Assembly: GCA_013297755.1 (NCBI GenBank) | Contig: JAAFIH010000025.1 | Location: forward strand, 1-64,000 | Origin: Cytophagales bacterium | GTDB taxonomy: Bacteria > Bacteroidota > Bacteroidia > Cytophagales > UBA9547 | Reading direction: 5' to 3' | Length of the DNA stretch: 64,000 bases | In this document: in pieces, positions 63,597 to 64,000 of the stretch | Layout: the number at the start of each line of letters is the position of its first letter | How positions within the stretch are numbered: position 1 is the stretch's first letter | Program-made: the position numbers and the translations under genes | Notes under the pieces: model-generated | Databases searched by the model: none | The model's input: only the letters and a program-made list of their open reading frames with translations | Told to the model about the DNA's origin: nothing

Positions 63597-64000
63597 ATGA
63601 AAAAATATATAATCTCAGCAATATTATGTATTGCAATGATATTTCCTGCATTTTCAGAACATTTTAGGGAAAATGTTTATAATGCTATTGGCTGGTATGG
63701 CTACTTTGGCGACCATAAAATTGCCAAAAAATGGAGTATACACACCGAATATCAACTTCGTAGAACCGATTTTATTGCCTTCTGGCAACAGTCCTTAGCT
63801 CGATTTGGAGTCAATTATCATTTTACAGACCAAGTCATGTTTACCATTGGCTATGCACAAGCCCAAACATTTAGTTATGGAGAATTACCCATAGCAAAAC
63901 TAGATCTACAAGGCAACGAGCAATCTTTCCCAGAACATCGAATTTATCAAGATATTTTGCTCAAAAACAACACTGGTAGATTTGAAATAAGCCATAGATT
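63597..64000 (+). CDS. DUF2490 outer membrane protein, 3' end outside window
   Basis: Begins at the ATG at 63597 with a signal peptide (MKKYIISAILCIAMIFPAFS), then WYGYFGDHKIAKKWSIHTEY, QLRRTDFIAFWQQSLARFGV and MFTIGYAQAQTFSYGELP, the opening of DUF2490 proteins, small outer membrane barrels of unknown substrate common in Bacteroidota. The frame is open to the right edge. Confidence 0.8.
   Translation, partial: MKKYIISAILCIAMIFPAFSEHFRENVYNAIGWYGYFGDHKIAKKWSIHTEYQLRRTDFIAFWQQSLARFGVNYHFTDQVMFTIGYAQAQTFSYGELPIAKLDLQGNEQSFPEHRIYQDILLKNNTGRFEISHR

Overview
The window is an AT-rich stretch of a Bacteroidota chromosome. Pointers to that phylum are TonB-dependent receptors with carboxypeptidase-like N-terminal domains, two proteins with C-terminal type IX secretion sorting domains, a DUF2490 protein, DUF6934, a GlmU-like beta-helix protein, and several TTTG/TAnnTTTG promoters upstream of genes. 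The sequence does not settle the family. Housekeeping genes form the backbone: an RluB-like pseudouridine synthase, enolase, phosphoglycerate kinase, RecJ, RecA, PstA/PstB, AccD, cytidylate kinase and an SbtA-like bicarbonate transporter. Accessory islands interrupt it.

Layout. 1-7.2 kb: the pseudouridine synthase with a tandem-repeat N-terminal tail, an Rpn-type nuclease, a DUF3782-like nuclease, and a lipoprotein/TonB receptor pair separated by two 7-bp repeat arrays. 7.5-14.3 kb: eno, a two-gene methylase/nuclease module and pgk. 14.3-24.7 kb: an integron-like cassette array. 25-33.6 kb: a GH63-like glycosidase, a histidine phosphatase, a TPM protein, an ATPase/Toprim pair and a large TonB receptor. 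33.7-36 kb: an array of 18 palindromic 55-bp repeats next to a DUF4143 ATPase, with two more copies on its other side. 36.6-41 kb: recJ, recA and a histidine kinase. 40.9-47.2 kb: a repeat-rich segment (170-bp direct repeats, a large imperfect palindrome) and a second methylase/nuclease module. 47.3-64 kb: a bifunctional aldolase/dehydrogenase, two T9SS cargo proteins, pstAB, a second histidine kinase, accD, cmk, sbtA and the start of a DUF2490 gene.

The main discovery candidate is 14337-24657. Seven copies of a related intergenic element separate one- or two-gene cassettes, all on the minus strand: DUF4411 PIN + ImmA/IrrE, DUF6934 + a 50-aa protein, ATPase + Toprim-like, Rpn-type nuclease, retropepsin-like + small protein, HigB/HigA toxin-antitoxin, and an SRPBCC membrane protein. 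Most genes are bracketed by cassette-specific inverted 11-mers of the form GTTRNRY...RYNYAAC, abutting the stop codon on one side. This is the hallmark of integron cassettes. Unusually, the full-size elements also carry the promoter and first codons of a tyrosine recombinase gene, and one copy (16485-17138) retains the whole N-terminal domain. No intact integrase is present in the window, so it reads as a CALIN-like array whose recombination sites have absorbed a recombinase gene end.

Defence and toxin functions recur: two methylase + PD-(D/E)XK pairs with the same architecture, two ATPase + Toprim-like pairs, two Rpn-type nucleases, a toxin-antitoxin pair and a PIN/ImmA pair. All functional calls come from reading motifs by eye; no database search was made.
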